DNA of 64,000 bases. It comes from Bacteroidetes bacterium SCGC AAA795-G10. Its GTDB lineage: Bacteria > Bacteroidota > Bacteroidia > Flavobacteriales > Flavobacteriaceae. The translations under genes were made by a program, and so were the position numbers. Under the pieces are notes generated by a model. That model saw only the letters and a program-made list of their open reading frames with translations, was not told the DNA's origin and searched no databases. Each line of letters begins with the position of its first letter. The stretch's first letter is position 1. The stretch covers positions 324,131 through 388,130 of the forward strand of contig QFDA01000001.1 in assembly GCA_003130815.1 (NCBI GenBank), in the 5' to 3' direction. Shown in pieces: positions 27,842 to 36,771 of this stretch.

Positions 27842-28450
27842 ATGGCTTTTGAATTACCCTCCTTATCATATGATTACAACGAATTAGAACCTCACATTGA
27901 TGCTAGGACAATGGAAATCCATCATTCTAAGCATCACAATGGTTACACTAATAATCTCAATAATGCTATTGCTGATACACCTCTTGCAGATCTTTCGATT
28001 GAAGAAATACTAAATGGGTTAGATCTCAATAACAATGTTGTCAGAAACAATGGTGGAGGCTTCTATAATCATTGTTTATTTTGGAAAATAATGTCCCCTA
28101 ATGGTGGAGGTTTACCTGAAGGTGTCTTATTAGAAGCAATAGATAATGAATTTGGCTCATTTGAGAATTTTAAAACCGAATTTTCCAAAGCTGCTGCAAC
28201 ACAGTTTGGCTCAGGTTGGGCTTGGCTTTGTGCAAATAAAGGTGGTTCTGTTGAGGTATGTTCAACTGCTAATCAGGATAATCCTTTGATGCCTGGAATT
28301 AGTTGCTTGGGGACTCCTATTTTAGGAATTGATGTCTGGGAACACGCATACTATCTTAACTATCAAAACAGAAGACCAGATTACATTAATGCATTTTTTA
28401 ATGTAATTAATTGGGAAAAAGTTACGGACTTATACAGTGACATAATATAA
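27842..28450 (+). CDS. sodA: Superoxide dismutase (Mn/Fe family)
   Basis: A 202-residue iron/manganese superoxide dismutase. The metal ligands appear as ELEPHID (first His, about 27), NHCLFW (second His), and the pair in [11 protein letters not shown] near the C terminus. The second-shell glutamine in [11 protein letters not shown] comes from the C-terminal domain, as in manganese enzymes, and the NNGGGFYNH segment is of the same type, so I favour Mn or cambialistic use. It dismutates superoxide in the cytoplasm. The gene is alone, diverging from the helicase-nuclease gene. Confidence 0.95.
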   Translation: MAFELPSLSYDYNELEPHIDARTMEIHHSKHHNGYTNNLNNAIADTPLADLSIEEILNGLDLNNNVVRNNGGGFYNHCLFWKIMSPNGGGLPEGVLLEAIDNEFGSFENFKTEFSKAAATQFGSGWAWLCANKGGSVEVCSTANQDNPLMPGISCLGTPILGIDVWEHAYYLNYQNRRPDYINAFFNVINWEKVTDLYSDII

Positions 28451-28507
28451 TTCTATTTCTTAGGTAAGCTAGTTTATTGGTTGTTATATTTTATAAGGAT
28501 AAAAAAA

Positions 28508-30406
28508 CTAATAAGCCCTTTTGTTTTTTTTCTCTACAAAATTCACAAAAGCTTTGTTCACAACCCTGCGACCACCTGGTGTTGGATAATCTCCTGAAAA
28601 ATACCAATCCCCATGATTTTTGGGACAAGCTTTTTTCAACCCATCAATCGTTTGGAAGATAACCTCTACCTCCGCATTTATGTCATTTGTTTTTAACATT
28701 TCTGAAATCTTATATGAAATTTCCTCGTCAGAAAAGGGTTTATATATCTCTTTAACAAAATTTTCAGGTGATTCTAGTTCATTTTCTATAGCATTCAAAC
28801 AATTATGATACACCTCTTTTACAATTTTTTCTTTAGTCCCATGATCCTCATGAAGCTTCAAAGCAGCACGAAATGCTATAAATTCTTCTAATTTGGCCAT
28901 ATCGATACCATAACAATCTGGATACCTTATTTGTGGAGCGCTTGAAACAACAATAATTTTTTTAGGCTCCAAACGATCTAACATTCTTAGTATGCTTTTC
29001 TGTAATGTAGTCCCCCTTACAATACTGTCATCAATAATTACCAAATTATCACTTGTTTTAACAACACCATATGTTATATCATAAACATGAGCTACTAGAT
29101 CATCTCGGTCACTATCTTCAGTTATAAATGTTCTTAGTTTTGCATCTTTTATAGCAATTTTTTCAATTCTTGGTTTTAAGTTTAACATCTTAGTTAGCTT
29201 ATCAATTTTGAGTTTTTTTTCTTCATTCAACTCTTTCTTAAAAAGATCTCTTACGTGATCTTGAACTGCACCAATCATACCATAAAAGGATGTCTCAGCT
29301 GTATTCGGTATAAAAGAAAAAACTGTGTTTTCTAAATCTCCTTTTATGGATTTATATACTAGAGGAAATAAAGCTTTGCCTAAATTTTTTCTTTCCTGAT
29401 AGATTTCAGAATCTCCTCCTCGAGAAAAATATATTCTTTCGAATGAGCACGATTTTTTCTCTTTAGGCTCTAAAATTTCTTTAATATATGTATTGCCATT
29501 TTTTTTTGTAATAATCGCGTAACCTGGACTCAATTCCTCTACCTTAGAATAAGGTACATCGAATACTGTTTGTATTGCAGGTCGTTCAGATGCTACTACA
29601 ACGATCTCATTATCTGAATAATAATAAACTGGTCGAATTCCAACTGGGTCTCTAAGAACGAAAGAATCTCCATGGCCTAATAGACCTGCCATTGCATATC
29701 CTCCATCCCAATTTTTTGATGCTTTTCTTAAAATCTTTGAAAGTTTTAAGCGTTCCGCTATTAGTGGAGAAGCTTCTGCTTTTGAATAGCCTTCGTTACG
29801 CAAGTTTTTATAAATCTTTGCTACAGCATCATCAAGGAAATGACCGATTTTTTCCATTACAGTTACAGTGTCAGCTCTCTCCTTAGGATGCTGCCCGAGT
29901 TCAACAAGATTATCAAATAGTTGATTTACGTTTGTAAGATTAAAATTTCCCGCTACAATTAGATTCCGATGCATCCAATTGTTTTGTCTTAAAAAGGGAT
30001 GAACACTTTCGATGTTATTTTTTCCAAAGGTTCCATAACGCACATGTCCAAGCATTAACTCGCCTATATATGGAACTTCTTTTTTTAATTTTTCTACATC
30101 AGATAATAGGTTTGGTGAAATTTTAATTTGCTTTCTAACCCGCTCCTTAATGGTTTTAAAAATATTTTGAATGGGTTGTGGTTTAGCAGATCTAACCCTA
30201 CTTATATAACGCTCCCCTGGTAACATGTCAAATTTAATACTCGCAAAGCCAGCACCATCTTGTCCACGATTATGCTGTTTTTCCATCAATAAATACATTT
30301 TATTAATCCCATATAATGCACTACCATATTTTTCTTTATAGTATAATAATGGTTTTTTTAATTGTAAAAGGGCAATGCCGCATTCATGTTTAATGATATC
30401 GCTCAT
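28508..30406 (-). CDS. PurF-like amidophosphoribosyltransferase paralogue, long form
   Basis: A 632-residue class II glutamine amidotransferase fused to a PRPP-type phosphoribosyltransferase domain. The Ntn nucleophile cysteine is C9 in HECGIALL, implying removal of a short propeptide. RGQDGAGFAS and GHVRYGTFG are glutaminase motifs, and the PRPP loop is VIIDDSIVRGTTL around residue 455. PurF enzymes are usually about 470-510 residues; the extra length lies mostly in the linker and C terminus. Bacteroidota commonly carry this long form beside a normal PurF, so it may not be the housekeeping enzyme. It follows the PfkB gene by 24 nt. Confidence 0.88.
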   Translation of the reverse strand: MSDIIKHECGIALLQLKKPLLYYKEKYGSALYGINKMYLLMEKQHNRGQDGAGFASIKFDMLPGERYISRVRSAKPQPIQNIFKTIKERVRKQIKISPNLLSDVEKLKKEVPYIGELMLGHVRYGTFGKNNIESVHPFLRQNNWMHRNLIVAGNFNLTNVNQLFDNLVELGQHPKERADTVTVMEKIGHFLDDAVAKIYKNLRNEGYSKAEASPLIAERLKLSKILRKASKNWDGGYAMAGLLGHGDSFVLRDPVGIRPVYYYSDNEIVVVASERPAIQTVFDVPYSKVEELSPGYAIITKKNGNTYIKEILEPKEKKSCSFERIYFSRGGDSEIYQERKNLGKALFPLVYKSIKGDLENTVFSFIPNTAETSFYGMIGAVQDHVRDLFKKELNEEKKLKIDKLTKMLNLKPRIEKIAIKDAKLRTFITEDSDRDDLVAHVYDITYGVVKTSDNLVIIDDSIVRGTTLQKSILRMLDRLEPKKIIVVSSAPQIRYPDCYGIDMAKLEEFIAFRAALKLHEDHGTKEKIVKEVYHNCLNAIENELESPENFVKEIYKPFSDEEISYKISEMLKTNDINAEVEVIFQTIDGLKKACPKNHGDWYFSGDYPTPGGRRVVNKAFVNFVEKKNKRAY

Positions 30407-30430
30407 TTGAATAAATTGATATTGGGTTAT

Positions 30431-31348
30431 TTAAATTTCAAACTCGGTTAACGATTTAAATTCCTTTACTCTTTTATCTAATTTTTGTAATGTCAAGTTT
30501 TCTAATTCTTTAATGCCAAATTTTTGTACTGTATACGAAGCAATAGCTGATCCCCTTACGGCAGCCGTTTTCATTGCCTGAAAAGAAAGTTGTTTTTTTT
30601 CAGATAAACTTCCAGCAAAACCTCCTATAAAACTATCACCAGCACCAGTGGGATCAAAAATTTTTTTCAATGGAAATGCAGGTACTTGAAAAATTTTTTT
30701 ATCACTAAAAAGTATTGCACCATGCTCCCCTTTTTTTATGATTACATTTTTTGGCCCCATCGCTTGGAGTTTGTAGGCTGAATCAATAAGTGACAATGAA
30801 CCCGTCAACTGTCTTGCTTCCTCTTCATTTACAGAAATTAAATCGACTTTACTTATTATTTCATCTAATTTTATTCTATACCCATCTATCCAAAAATTCA
30901 TAGTATCCATAATTACAAACTTTGGATTTTTCATTTGATTTAAAACATCTAATTGCAGATTAGGATCTAGATTTCCCAACAATACAATACTTGCATCTAG
31001 GAACTTATTTGGAACAACAGGTCTAAATTTAGTCAAAACATTTAATTGTGTCTCTATGGTTATTCTGCTATTAAAATTATCAAGATATCTACCGCTCCAG
31101 AAAAATGTTTTCTCATTTGGTACAAAATCGACTCCTGAAATATCTAATCCATTGGATTCAAATAATTTAAAATAAGAATTTTCAAAATCTTCCCCTACTA
31201 TTGAGACTAAACAACATGATGTTTTGAACTTTGATGCAGATAAACCAATATAGGTGGCACAGCCCCCTAAAATTTTTTTTGCGGTCCCTGAAGGTGATTC
31301 TATTGAGTCATAGGCAATAGTGCCCAAAACCAAAAGTTTGTTGTTCAT
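30431..31348 (-). CDS. PfkB/ribokinase-family sugar kinase
   Basis: A 305-residue carbohydrate kinase. The PfkB signature DPTGAGDSFIGGFAG near residue 240 holds the catalytic aspartate and the anion hole, and the N-terminal GGCATYIGLSASK is the typical glycine-rich substrate site. Substrate cannot be read; ribose, adenosine and other nucleosides are options. It sits directly upstream of the PurF-like gene in the same direction, a pairing that points to nucleoside or ribose-phosphate metabolism. Confidence 0.88.
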   Translation of the reverse strand: MNNKLLVLGTIAYDSIESPSGTAKKILGGCATYIGLSASKFKTSCCLVSIVGEDFENSYFKLFESNGLDISGVDFVPNEKTFFWSGRYLDNFNSRITIETQLNVLTKFRPVVPNKFLDASIVLLGNLDPNLQLDVLNQMKNPKFVIMDTMNFWIDGYRIKLDEIISKVDLISVNEEEARQLTGSLSLIDSAYKLQAMGPKNVIIKKGEHGAILFSDKKIFQVPAFPLKKIFDPTGAGDSFIGGFAGSLSEKKQLSFQAMKTAAVRGSAIASYTVQKFGIKELENLTLQKLDKRVKEFKSLTEFEI

Positions 31349-31426
31349 TTTGTAAAATTAATAAAGTCTATTACCATCTTAATATTTTTGAAACATTAAT
31401 CTAATTTTATTACCTAATTAATCTAT

Positions 31427-31906
31427 TTAAATTTTTTTGTTCTTTGTTTCAAAAACTGTATCTCGAACTAAATTTTTCTTTTTTGCAGCCATTGACGCCA
31501 TGCTATCACATCTTTCATTTTGTGGATGATTATTATGTCCTTTGATCCATTGAAAAGAAACTTTATGTTTTTTGTAAACTTTTATAAATCGTAGCCAAAG
31601 ATCACTATTCTTTTTATTTTTAAAATTAATTTTCTCCCATTTAAATAGCCATTTTTTTTCCACAGCATCAATCACATATTTTGAATCGCTGTAAACGGTT
31701 ACTTCAGTATCTAGTTCCTTAAGCATCTCTAATCCAACAATAACTGCTAATAATTCCATCCTATTGTTAGTTGTAAGAAAATAACCTTCCGAAAACTCTT
31801 TTTTATATGATGTACCAACCCATTCTAATATTATACCGTAACCTCCTGGACCAGGATTGCCTTGTGAAGATCCATCGGTATATAAGTGAATAGATTTAGC
31901 TCTCAT
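31427..31906 (-). CDS. rnhA: Ribonuclease HI
   Basis: A 159-residue RNase HI degrading the RNA strand of RNA-DNA hybrids. The catalytic carboxylates are recognisable: D11 in YTDGSSQGNPG, E in TNNRMELLAV, D in VYSDSKYV, and a late D in NERCDSMA. A basic-protrusion segment (KWLFKWEKINF) matches the E. coli handle region. The length is standard. It is downstream of purN and overlaps it by 11 nt, so the two are co-transcribed. Confidence 0.95.
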   Translation of the reverse strand: MRAKSIHLYTDGSSQGNPGPGGYGIILEWVGTSYKKEFSEGYFLTTNNRMELLAVIVGLEMLKELDTEVTVYSDSKYVIDAVEKKWLFKWEKINFKNKKNSDLWLRFIKVYKKHKVSFQWIKGHNNHPQNERCDSMASMAAKKKNLVRDTVFETKNKKI

Positions 31907-32477
31907 TAACTTGATTTATTAAAAATTTTTTAATGATTTTTGGAAAATAAACATATTCCAATTGGTGTATTTTGAAAGCAATTTCCTCAATTGTATCCTC
32001 AGTATCTATTTTAATTTTCTTCTGAAATAAAATTTTACCCTTATCAAAGTCTTCATTTACATAATGAATAGTAATACCAGTTTCTTTTTCTTTGTTATTC
32101 TTGACTGCTTGATGAACATAATCCCCAAACATACCCTTGCCACCATATTTTGGTAAAAGGGCTGGATGAATATTAATTATCTTATCAGGAAAAGAACGAA
32201 TCCAGTCTGGTCCTAACTTTAATAAAAACCCTGCTAAAACAATTAAATCTGGATTTAGAGAACATATCGTTTTAAGTAGATCCCCTTTGTTAAAAGAAAT
32301 TTTATCAAAAACTTCAGCTTTGATTCCATATTCTTTAACTCGTTCTATAACCCTAGCTAAAGGATTATTAGTGAAAACAGATATTATATCAACTTTATTA
32401 TCCTTATGAAAAAAACGGCAAATATTTGCTGCATTTGTTCCATTCCCAGAAGCTAACAAAACAATTTTTTTTGGCAT
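31896..32477 (-). CDS. purN: Phosphoribosylglycinamide formyltransferase
   Basis: A 193-residue GAR transformylase using 10-formyl-tetrahydrofolate in purine synthesis. It begins with LLASGNGTNA, the phosphate-binding loop. The catalytic Asn-His region is INIHPALLPKYGGKGMFG, and the conserved Asp follows in HYVNEDFDKG. It is the upstream gene of the purN-rnhA pair. A divergent 151-bp gap separates it from acpP. It is in the same part of the genome as the PurF-like and PfkB genes, giving a small purine-related cluster. Confidence 0.95.
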   Translation of the reverse strand: MPKKIVLLASGNGTNAANICRFFHKDNKVDIISVFTNNPLARVIERVKEYGIKAEVFDKISFNKGDLLKTICSLNPDLIVLAGFLLKLGPDWIRSFPDKIINIHPALLPKYGGKGMFGDYVHQAVKNNKEKETGITIHYVNEDFDKGKILFQKKIKIDTEDTIEEIAFKIHQLEYVYFPKIIKKFLINQVNES

Positions 32478-32591
32478 TTAAATCATATAAAAGATTGAGT
32501 ATTGGGTTATTTTTGAAAACATATTATTTAACTTTAAATAAAATTAAGGTTAATATTCAATCACAATCCATAGAATTCTTTTAAAGTTTTA

Positions 32592-32599
32592 TATTTTTG
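32592..32599 (+). promoter_or_regulatory. Candidate -7 box for acpP operon
   Basis: TATTTTTG fits TAnnTTTG and lies 29 nt before the acpP ATG, giving a leader of about 23 nt. No TTG is seen at 17-23 nt upstream, so the -33 element is missing or diverged. Confidence 0.4.
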
Positions 32600-32628
32600 T
32601 TGACACTTAATTTAAACAAAGATTAATT

Positions 32629-32862
32629 ATGTCAGACATTTCCTCAAGAGTAAAAGCCATTATAGTTGATAAACTAGGTGTGGACGAGAACGAAGTTGTT
32701 GATGGAGCAAGCTTTACCAATGACCTAGGTGCAGACTCACTGGATACCGTAGAATTAATTATGGAATTCGAAAAAGAATTTGACATCCAAATTCCCGATG
32801 ACCAAGCGGAAAATATTGCAACTGTTGGTCAAGCTATAAAATTTATTGAACAATCCGATTAA
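32629..32862 (+). CDS. acpP: Acyl carrier protein
   Basis: A 77-residue acidic ACP carrying growing fatty acyl chains on 4'-phosphopantetheine. The attachment serine is S37 in [10 protein letters not shown], the universal DSL motif. Length and acidity are typical. fabF starts 9 nt downstream, the standard acpP-fabF-rnc order in this phylum, so the three form one operon. Confidence 0.98.
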   Translation: MSDISSRVKAIIVDKLGVDENEVVDGASFTNDLGADSLDTVELIMEFEKEFDIQIPDDQAENIATVGQAIKFIEQSD

Positions 32863-32871
32863 AAAAGTATA

Positions 32872-34122
32872 ATGAAACCAAGACGCGTAGTAGTTACCGG
32901 ATTGGGAGCACTTACACCAATTGGAAATACCCTCTCTGAATATTGGGAGGGTTTAATAGCTGGTACCAGTGGTGCTGACAAAATAACTTATTTTGATCCT
33001 AAATTATTTAAAACACAATTTGCTTGTGAACTCAAGAATTTTGACCCATTAGATTTTTTCGATCGTAAGGAATCGCGAAAGTATGACCGTTTCGCGCAAT
33101 ATGCTTTAGTAACTGTTGAAGAAGCAATAAAAAACTCTGGCCTTTTATTAGATAAAGTTGACAAGGACCGTATTGGTGTAATTTGGGGTGCAGGAATTGG
33201 AGGCTTGGAGACGTTTCAAAATGAAGTATTAAATTTTGCTTCGGGAAATGAAAATCCAAGATTCAATCCATTCTTTATACCTAAGATGATAGCTGATATT
33301 GCCCCTGGTTTGATCTCTATAAAATATGGGTTTAGGGGACCAAATTTTGCTACAGTGTCTGCTTGTGCTTCAGCTTCGAATGCAATGATCGATAGCTTAA
33401 ATTATATCCGTTTAGGATATGCCGATATAATTGTTACTGGAGGTTCTGAAGCTGCTGTGACAAAAGCAGGTATCGGAGGATTTAATGCAATGCATGCTCT
33501 TTCAAAGAGAAACGATGACCCAAAAAGTGCCTCCCGCCCTTTTGACAAGAATAGAGATGGTTTTGTTTTAGGTGAAGGTTCAGGAGCATTGATTTTGGAA
33601 TCTTATGATCACGCTATTGCACGCGGAGCCAAAATTTATGCCGAATTTTCGGGAGGAGGCCTTTCTGCAGATGCCTATCATATGACAGCACCTCATCCAG
33701 AGGGTCTGGGAGCGATTAAAGTAATGGAAAATTGTCTCAAAGATGCAAACGTTTGTTTAGACGAAGTTGACATTATTAATATGCACGGAACATCAACTCC
33801 ATTGGGAGATATTGCAGAATCGAATGCAATTGTAAATTTATTTAAAGACCATGCTTATAAAATGAATATAAATTCTACAAAATCAATGACAGGGCATCTT
33901 CTTGGAGCTGCAGGGGCAATTGAAGCAATAGCTTCAATTTTGGCAATAGAAAACAGCATAGTACCACCTACAATTAACCATAAAACCCAAGACGAAAAAA
34001 TAGATGAAAAAATCAATTTCACTTTTGGTAAAGCTGAAAAAAGAGAGGTTAATGTTGCCCTTTCAAACACATTTGGATTTGGTGGACACAATGCTTGTGT
34101 CTTATTCAAAAAGATTACTTAA
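32872..34122 (+). CDS. fabF: 3-oxoacyl-ACP synthase II
   Basis: A 416-residue condensing enzyme elongating fatty acyl-ACP with malonyl-ACP. The Cys-His-His triad is C165 (SACASASN), H305 (NMHGTSTPLGD) and H342 (SMTGHLLGAAG). The N-terminal RRVVVTGLGALTPIG and C-terminal NTFGFGGHNA are family hallmarks. It is immediately preceded by acpP, its carrier, and followed 9 nt later by rnc. Confidence 0.98.
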   Translation: MKPRRVVVTGLGALTPIGNTLSEYWEGLIAGTSGADKITYFDPKLFKTQFACELKNFDPLDFFDRKESRKYDRFAQYALVTVEEAIKNSGLLLDKVDKDRIGVIWGAGIGGLETFQNEVLNFASGNENPRFNPFFIPKMIADIAPGLISIKYGFRGPNFATVSACASASNAMIDSLNYIRLGYADIIVTGGSEAAVTKAGIGGFNAMHALSKRNDDPKSASRPFDKNRDGFVLGEGSGALILESYDHAIARGAKIYAEFSGGGLSADAYHMTAPHPEGLGAIKVMENCLKDANVCLDEVDIINMHGTSTPLGDIAESNAIVNLFKDHAYKMNINSTKSMTGHLLGAAGAIEAIASILAIENSIVPPTINHKTQDEKIDEKINFTFGKAEKREVNVALSNTFGFGGHNACVLFKKIT

Positions 34123-34131
34123 AATAATTGT

Positions 34132-34884
34132 GTGAAACTTTTAAAGTACATAAGGGGTTCAAAATTTTCATTATCAGAAAATTTTGCTCAAAAAATTCAA
34201 CGCAGATTAAACATAAAAATATTTAATAAAGATCTTTTTGAAGAGGCTTTTACTCATAGTTCTGCAAATTTAAAAAATTCGACTGGTCAAATAATAAACT
34301 TTGAACGCCTCGAATTTCTTGGAGACGCCTTATTAACAAGTATTGTCGCCGAATTTTTATTTGAATACTATCCTTATGCCAAGGAAGGTGAATTGACCAA
34401 ATTAAGAGCAAAAATAGTTAGCAGATCAAAACTCAATGAAATAGGAAAACAAATGTGTCTTTTTGAATTTGCAAAAATTTCTAATCATCACAAAAATTTT
34501 GGTGAAGATATACATGGTAATCTCCTAGAATCTTTGATTGGTGCCATTTTTATAGACAAGGGATATAATAAAACCAAGAGTTATGTGATTAATAAAATAA
34601 TCTTACGATATATAGACATCAAAAACTTAGATAAAATTGTTTTAAGTCACAAAGCCTTTTTAATTGAATGGGGGCAAAAGGAAAAGAAAGAAATTGAGTT
34701 TTTAACTCAAGAATCTGGCAAAGTGGGTTTAAAAAGTAATTACTCATCTGAAATTTTTTTAGAAAATAAACTTTTGATTAAATCTAAAGACACATCCAAG
34801 AAAAGAGCTGAAGAAAAGGCAGCTAAAATTGCTGTACGTATTTTGAAATTGCGCCCTGAAAAATCACAAAATAAGTATGGTTAA
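34132..34884 (+). CDS. rnc: Ribonuclease III
   Basis: A 250-residue double-strand-specific ribonuclease that processes rRNA and other structured RNAs. The RNase III signature ERLEFLGDALL (about residue 60) supplies the metal-binding acidic residues, with a second E/D site in GNLLESLIGAIFID. A dsRNA-binding domain occupies about 180-245, ending KKRAEEKAAKIAV. The start is GTG at 34132, 9 nt after the fabF stop. It overlaps the next gene by 8 nt. Confidence 0.96.
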   Translation: MKLLKYIRGSKFSLSENFAQKIQRRLNIKIFNKDLFEEAFTHSSANLKNSTGQIINFERLEFLGDALLTSIVAEFLFEYYPYAKEGELTKLRAKIVSRSKLNEIGKQMCLFEFAKISNHHKNFGEDIHGNLLESLIGAIFIDKGYNKTKSYVINKIILRYIDIKNLDKIVLSHKAFLIEWGQKEKKEIEFLTQESGKVGLKSNYSSEIFLENKLLIKSKDTSKKRAEEKAAKIAVRILKLRPEKSQNKYG

Positions 34885-35344
34885 AAAAATACACTACATA
34901 GATATTGATGAAGAAAATGAAAAAGAGTATTGGATTGCTGTACATTCTACATATGAGGGGTTTCAACTTGCCTACTTTATAAATAAAAATGGGTTAGTAA
35001 AGTTAAGAAGATCGGATAATGATATTAAGAATTATTTAGATGAAGGAGTATTTAACATTTTCGAATTTACCGATAAAATAAATCATAAATATTGTAATTT
35101 GATTTCTAATAAATGTGTCTTAGAAAATTTTTCAAATTCTATAAATAATAATACCCTTTTTAATGTACCAGAAAGAAATGAATTATATTTATTGAAAGAA
35201 TTTAAACAAGTTGATTTCTTTATAAAATCAAACGACAAAGATTTACACAATTTGATACATAAAGAACTTTTGATACTACCTATGGTTTCTTTGGTATATG
35301 TTATCCCTGAAAAAATTATGAGTAAAAATCTAATACTTTGCTAA
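34877..35344 (+). CDS. IPExxVDY-family protein
   Basis: A 155-residue protein of unknown function conserved in Bacteroidota between rnc and pyk. The namesake motif is degenerate: LKEFKQVDFF (about 115-124) stands where IPExxVDYF would be expected. No signal or membrane segment. The N-terminal part (YWIAVHSTYEGFQLAYFINK) matches the general family pattern. Coupled with rnc by overlap and with pyk by TAATG. Confidence 0.8.
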   Translation: MVKKIHYIDIDEENEKEYWIAVHSTYEGFQLAYFINKNGLVKLRRSDNDIKNYLDEGVFNIFEFTDKINHKYCNLISNKCVLENFSNSINNNTLFNVPERNELYLLKEFKQVDFFIKSNDKDLHNLIHKELLILPMVSLVYVIPEKIMSKNLILC

Positions 35345-36771
35345 TGAATTTTAATAAAAAGACAAAAATAGTTGCCACACTTGGACCTGCAACTTCTTCG
35401 GAAGAAATTATTAAAAAAATGATTCTAGCTGGTGTAAATGTTTTTCGTATTAATTTTTCTCACGCAAATTATGATGAAATAAAACAAAGTATACTCTTAA
35501 TTAGAAAGGTTGACAAAAATCTTCGAACTAATACAGCTATTTTAGGAGATTTACAAGGTCCTAAACTAAGAATAGGTAAAATCAAAGAAAATACTTTTAT
35601 AAAAGAAGGAGATGAAATAGTCTTTTCGACTCATTCACCATTTGAAGGAGATAATTATAAGGTATATATGAATTATCAAAATTTTCCTACGGATGTTTCT
35701 AAAGGTGAAAAAATTTTGCTTGATGATGGGAAACTTATTTTTGAAGTGTTGTCATCAGATAAACTTAATAAGGTAAAGGCAAGAGTTATTCAAGGAGGAC
35801 AACTAAAATCAAACAAGGGTGTTAATCTCCCAAATACAAAAATATCTCTTCCTGCCCTGACAGAAAAAGATGTTAGAGATGCTGAATTTATATTTAATCA
35901 AGATATCGACTGGATAGCTCTTTCATTTGTTAGGCAAAGCCAAGATATCATTGATCTTCAAGAACTAATGAAAAAACATCTTGATGAAAAAATACCTATA
36001 ATATCAAAAATTGAAAAGCCAGAAGCAATAGAAAATATCGATAAAATAATAGCTTATTCAGATGGTATTATGGTGGCTCGCGGAGATTTAGGTGTAGAGG
36101 TTCCAGCCCAAGAAGTTCCTCTTCTTCAAAAGCAACTAGTTCACTTGGCAAAAAAGGCTCGTATTCCAATTATAATTGCTACTCAGATGATGGAAACTAT
36201 GATTGACAGTCTTACCCCAACACGTGCGGAAGTCAATGATGTTGCTAACTCTGTGATTGATGGAGCTGACGCAGTGATGCTCTCTGCTGAAACTTCTGTA
36301 GGTAAATATCCTATTGATGTAATAAACAATATGTCTGATATTTTAATTTCAGTAGAGAATTCGCATCTAATTAGTGTACCTCAGAGTCCACCTACAATTC
36401 GAACGAAAAGATTTATTACTAAATCAATTTGCTACCATGCTGCTAAATTGTCAAATGATATAACTGCGAAAGCAATTTGTACTCTTACTAACAGTGGTTA
36501 TACTGCATTTCAAATATCAGCATGGAGACCTCAGTCACTCATATTGGTCTTCACTTCCAATAGAAAAATTTTAAATCAACTTAATTTGCTGTGGGGAGTA
36601 AAAACATTTTACTACAATAATCTAAACAGTACTGATAAAACAGTTGAAGAAATTAATAGACTAGCTTTGGAAAAAGGATATGTTGAAAAAGATGATTTTG
36701 TTGTTAACCTGACAGCAATGCCAATTGAATCTAAAGGCATGGTAAATACACTTAGGGTTTCTACTATTTAA
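35344..36771 (+). CDS. pyk: Pyruvate kinase
   Basis: A 475-residue pyruvate kinase, last step of glycolysis. I choose the ATG at 35344, which shares TAATG with the preceding gene; a TTG 6 nt earlier is in frame but inferior. Motifs: KIVATLGPATSS at the N terminus, the catalytic lysine region IISKIEKPEAIEN, the metal-binding MVARGDLGVEVP, and TQMMETMI. The C-terminal allosteric domain is present. It overlaps convergent dinB by 4 nt. Confidence 0.97.
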   Translation: MNFNKKTKIVATLGPATSSEEIIKKMILAGVNVFRINFSHANYDEIKQSILLIRKVDKNLRTNTAILGDLQGPKLRIGKIKENTFIKEGDEIVFSTHSPFEGDNYKVYMNYQNFPTDVSKGEKILLDDGKLIFEVLSSDKLNKVKARVIQGGQLKSNKGVNLPNTKISLPALTEKDVRDAEFIFNQDIDWIALSFVRQSQDIIDLQELMKKHLDEKIPIISKIEKPEAIENIDKIIAYSDGIMVARGDLGVEVPAQEVPLLQKQLVHLAKKARIPIIIATQMMETMIDSLTPTRAEVNDVANSVIDGADAVMLSAETSVGKYPIDVINNMSDILISVENSHLISVPQSPPTIRTKRFITKSICYHAAKLSNDITAKAICTLTNSGYTAFQISAWRPQSLILVFTSNRKILNQLNLLWGVKTFYYNNLNSTDKTVEEINRLALEKGYVEKDDFVVNLTAMPIESKGMVNTLRVSTI

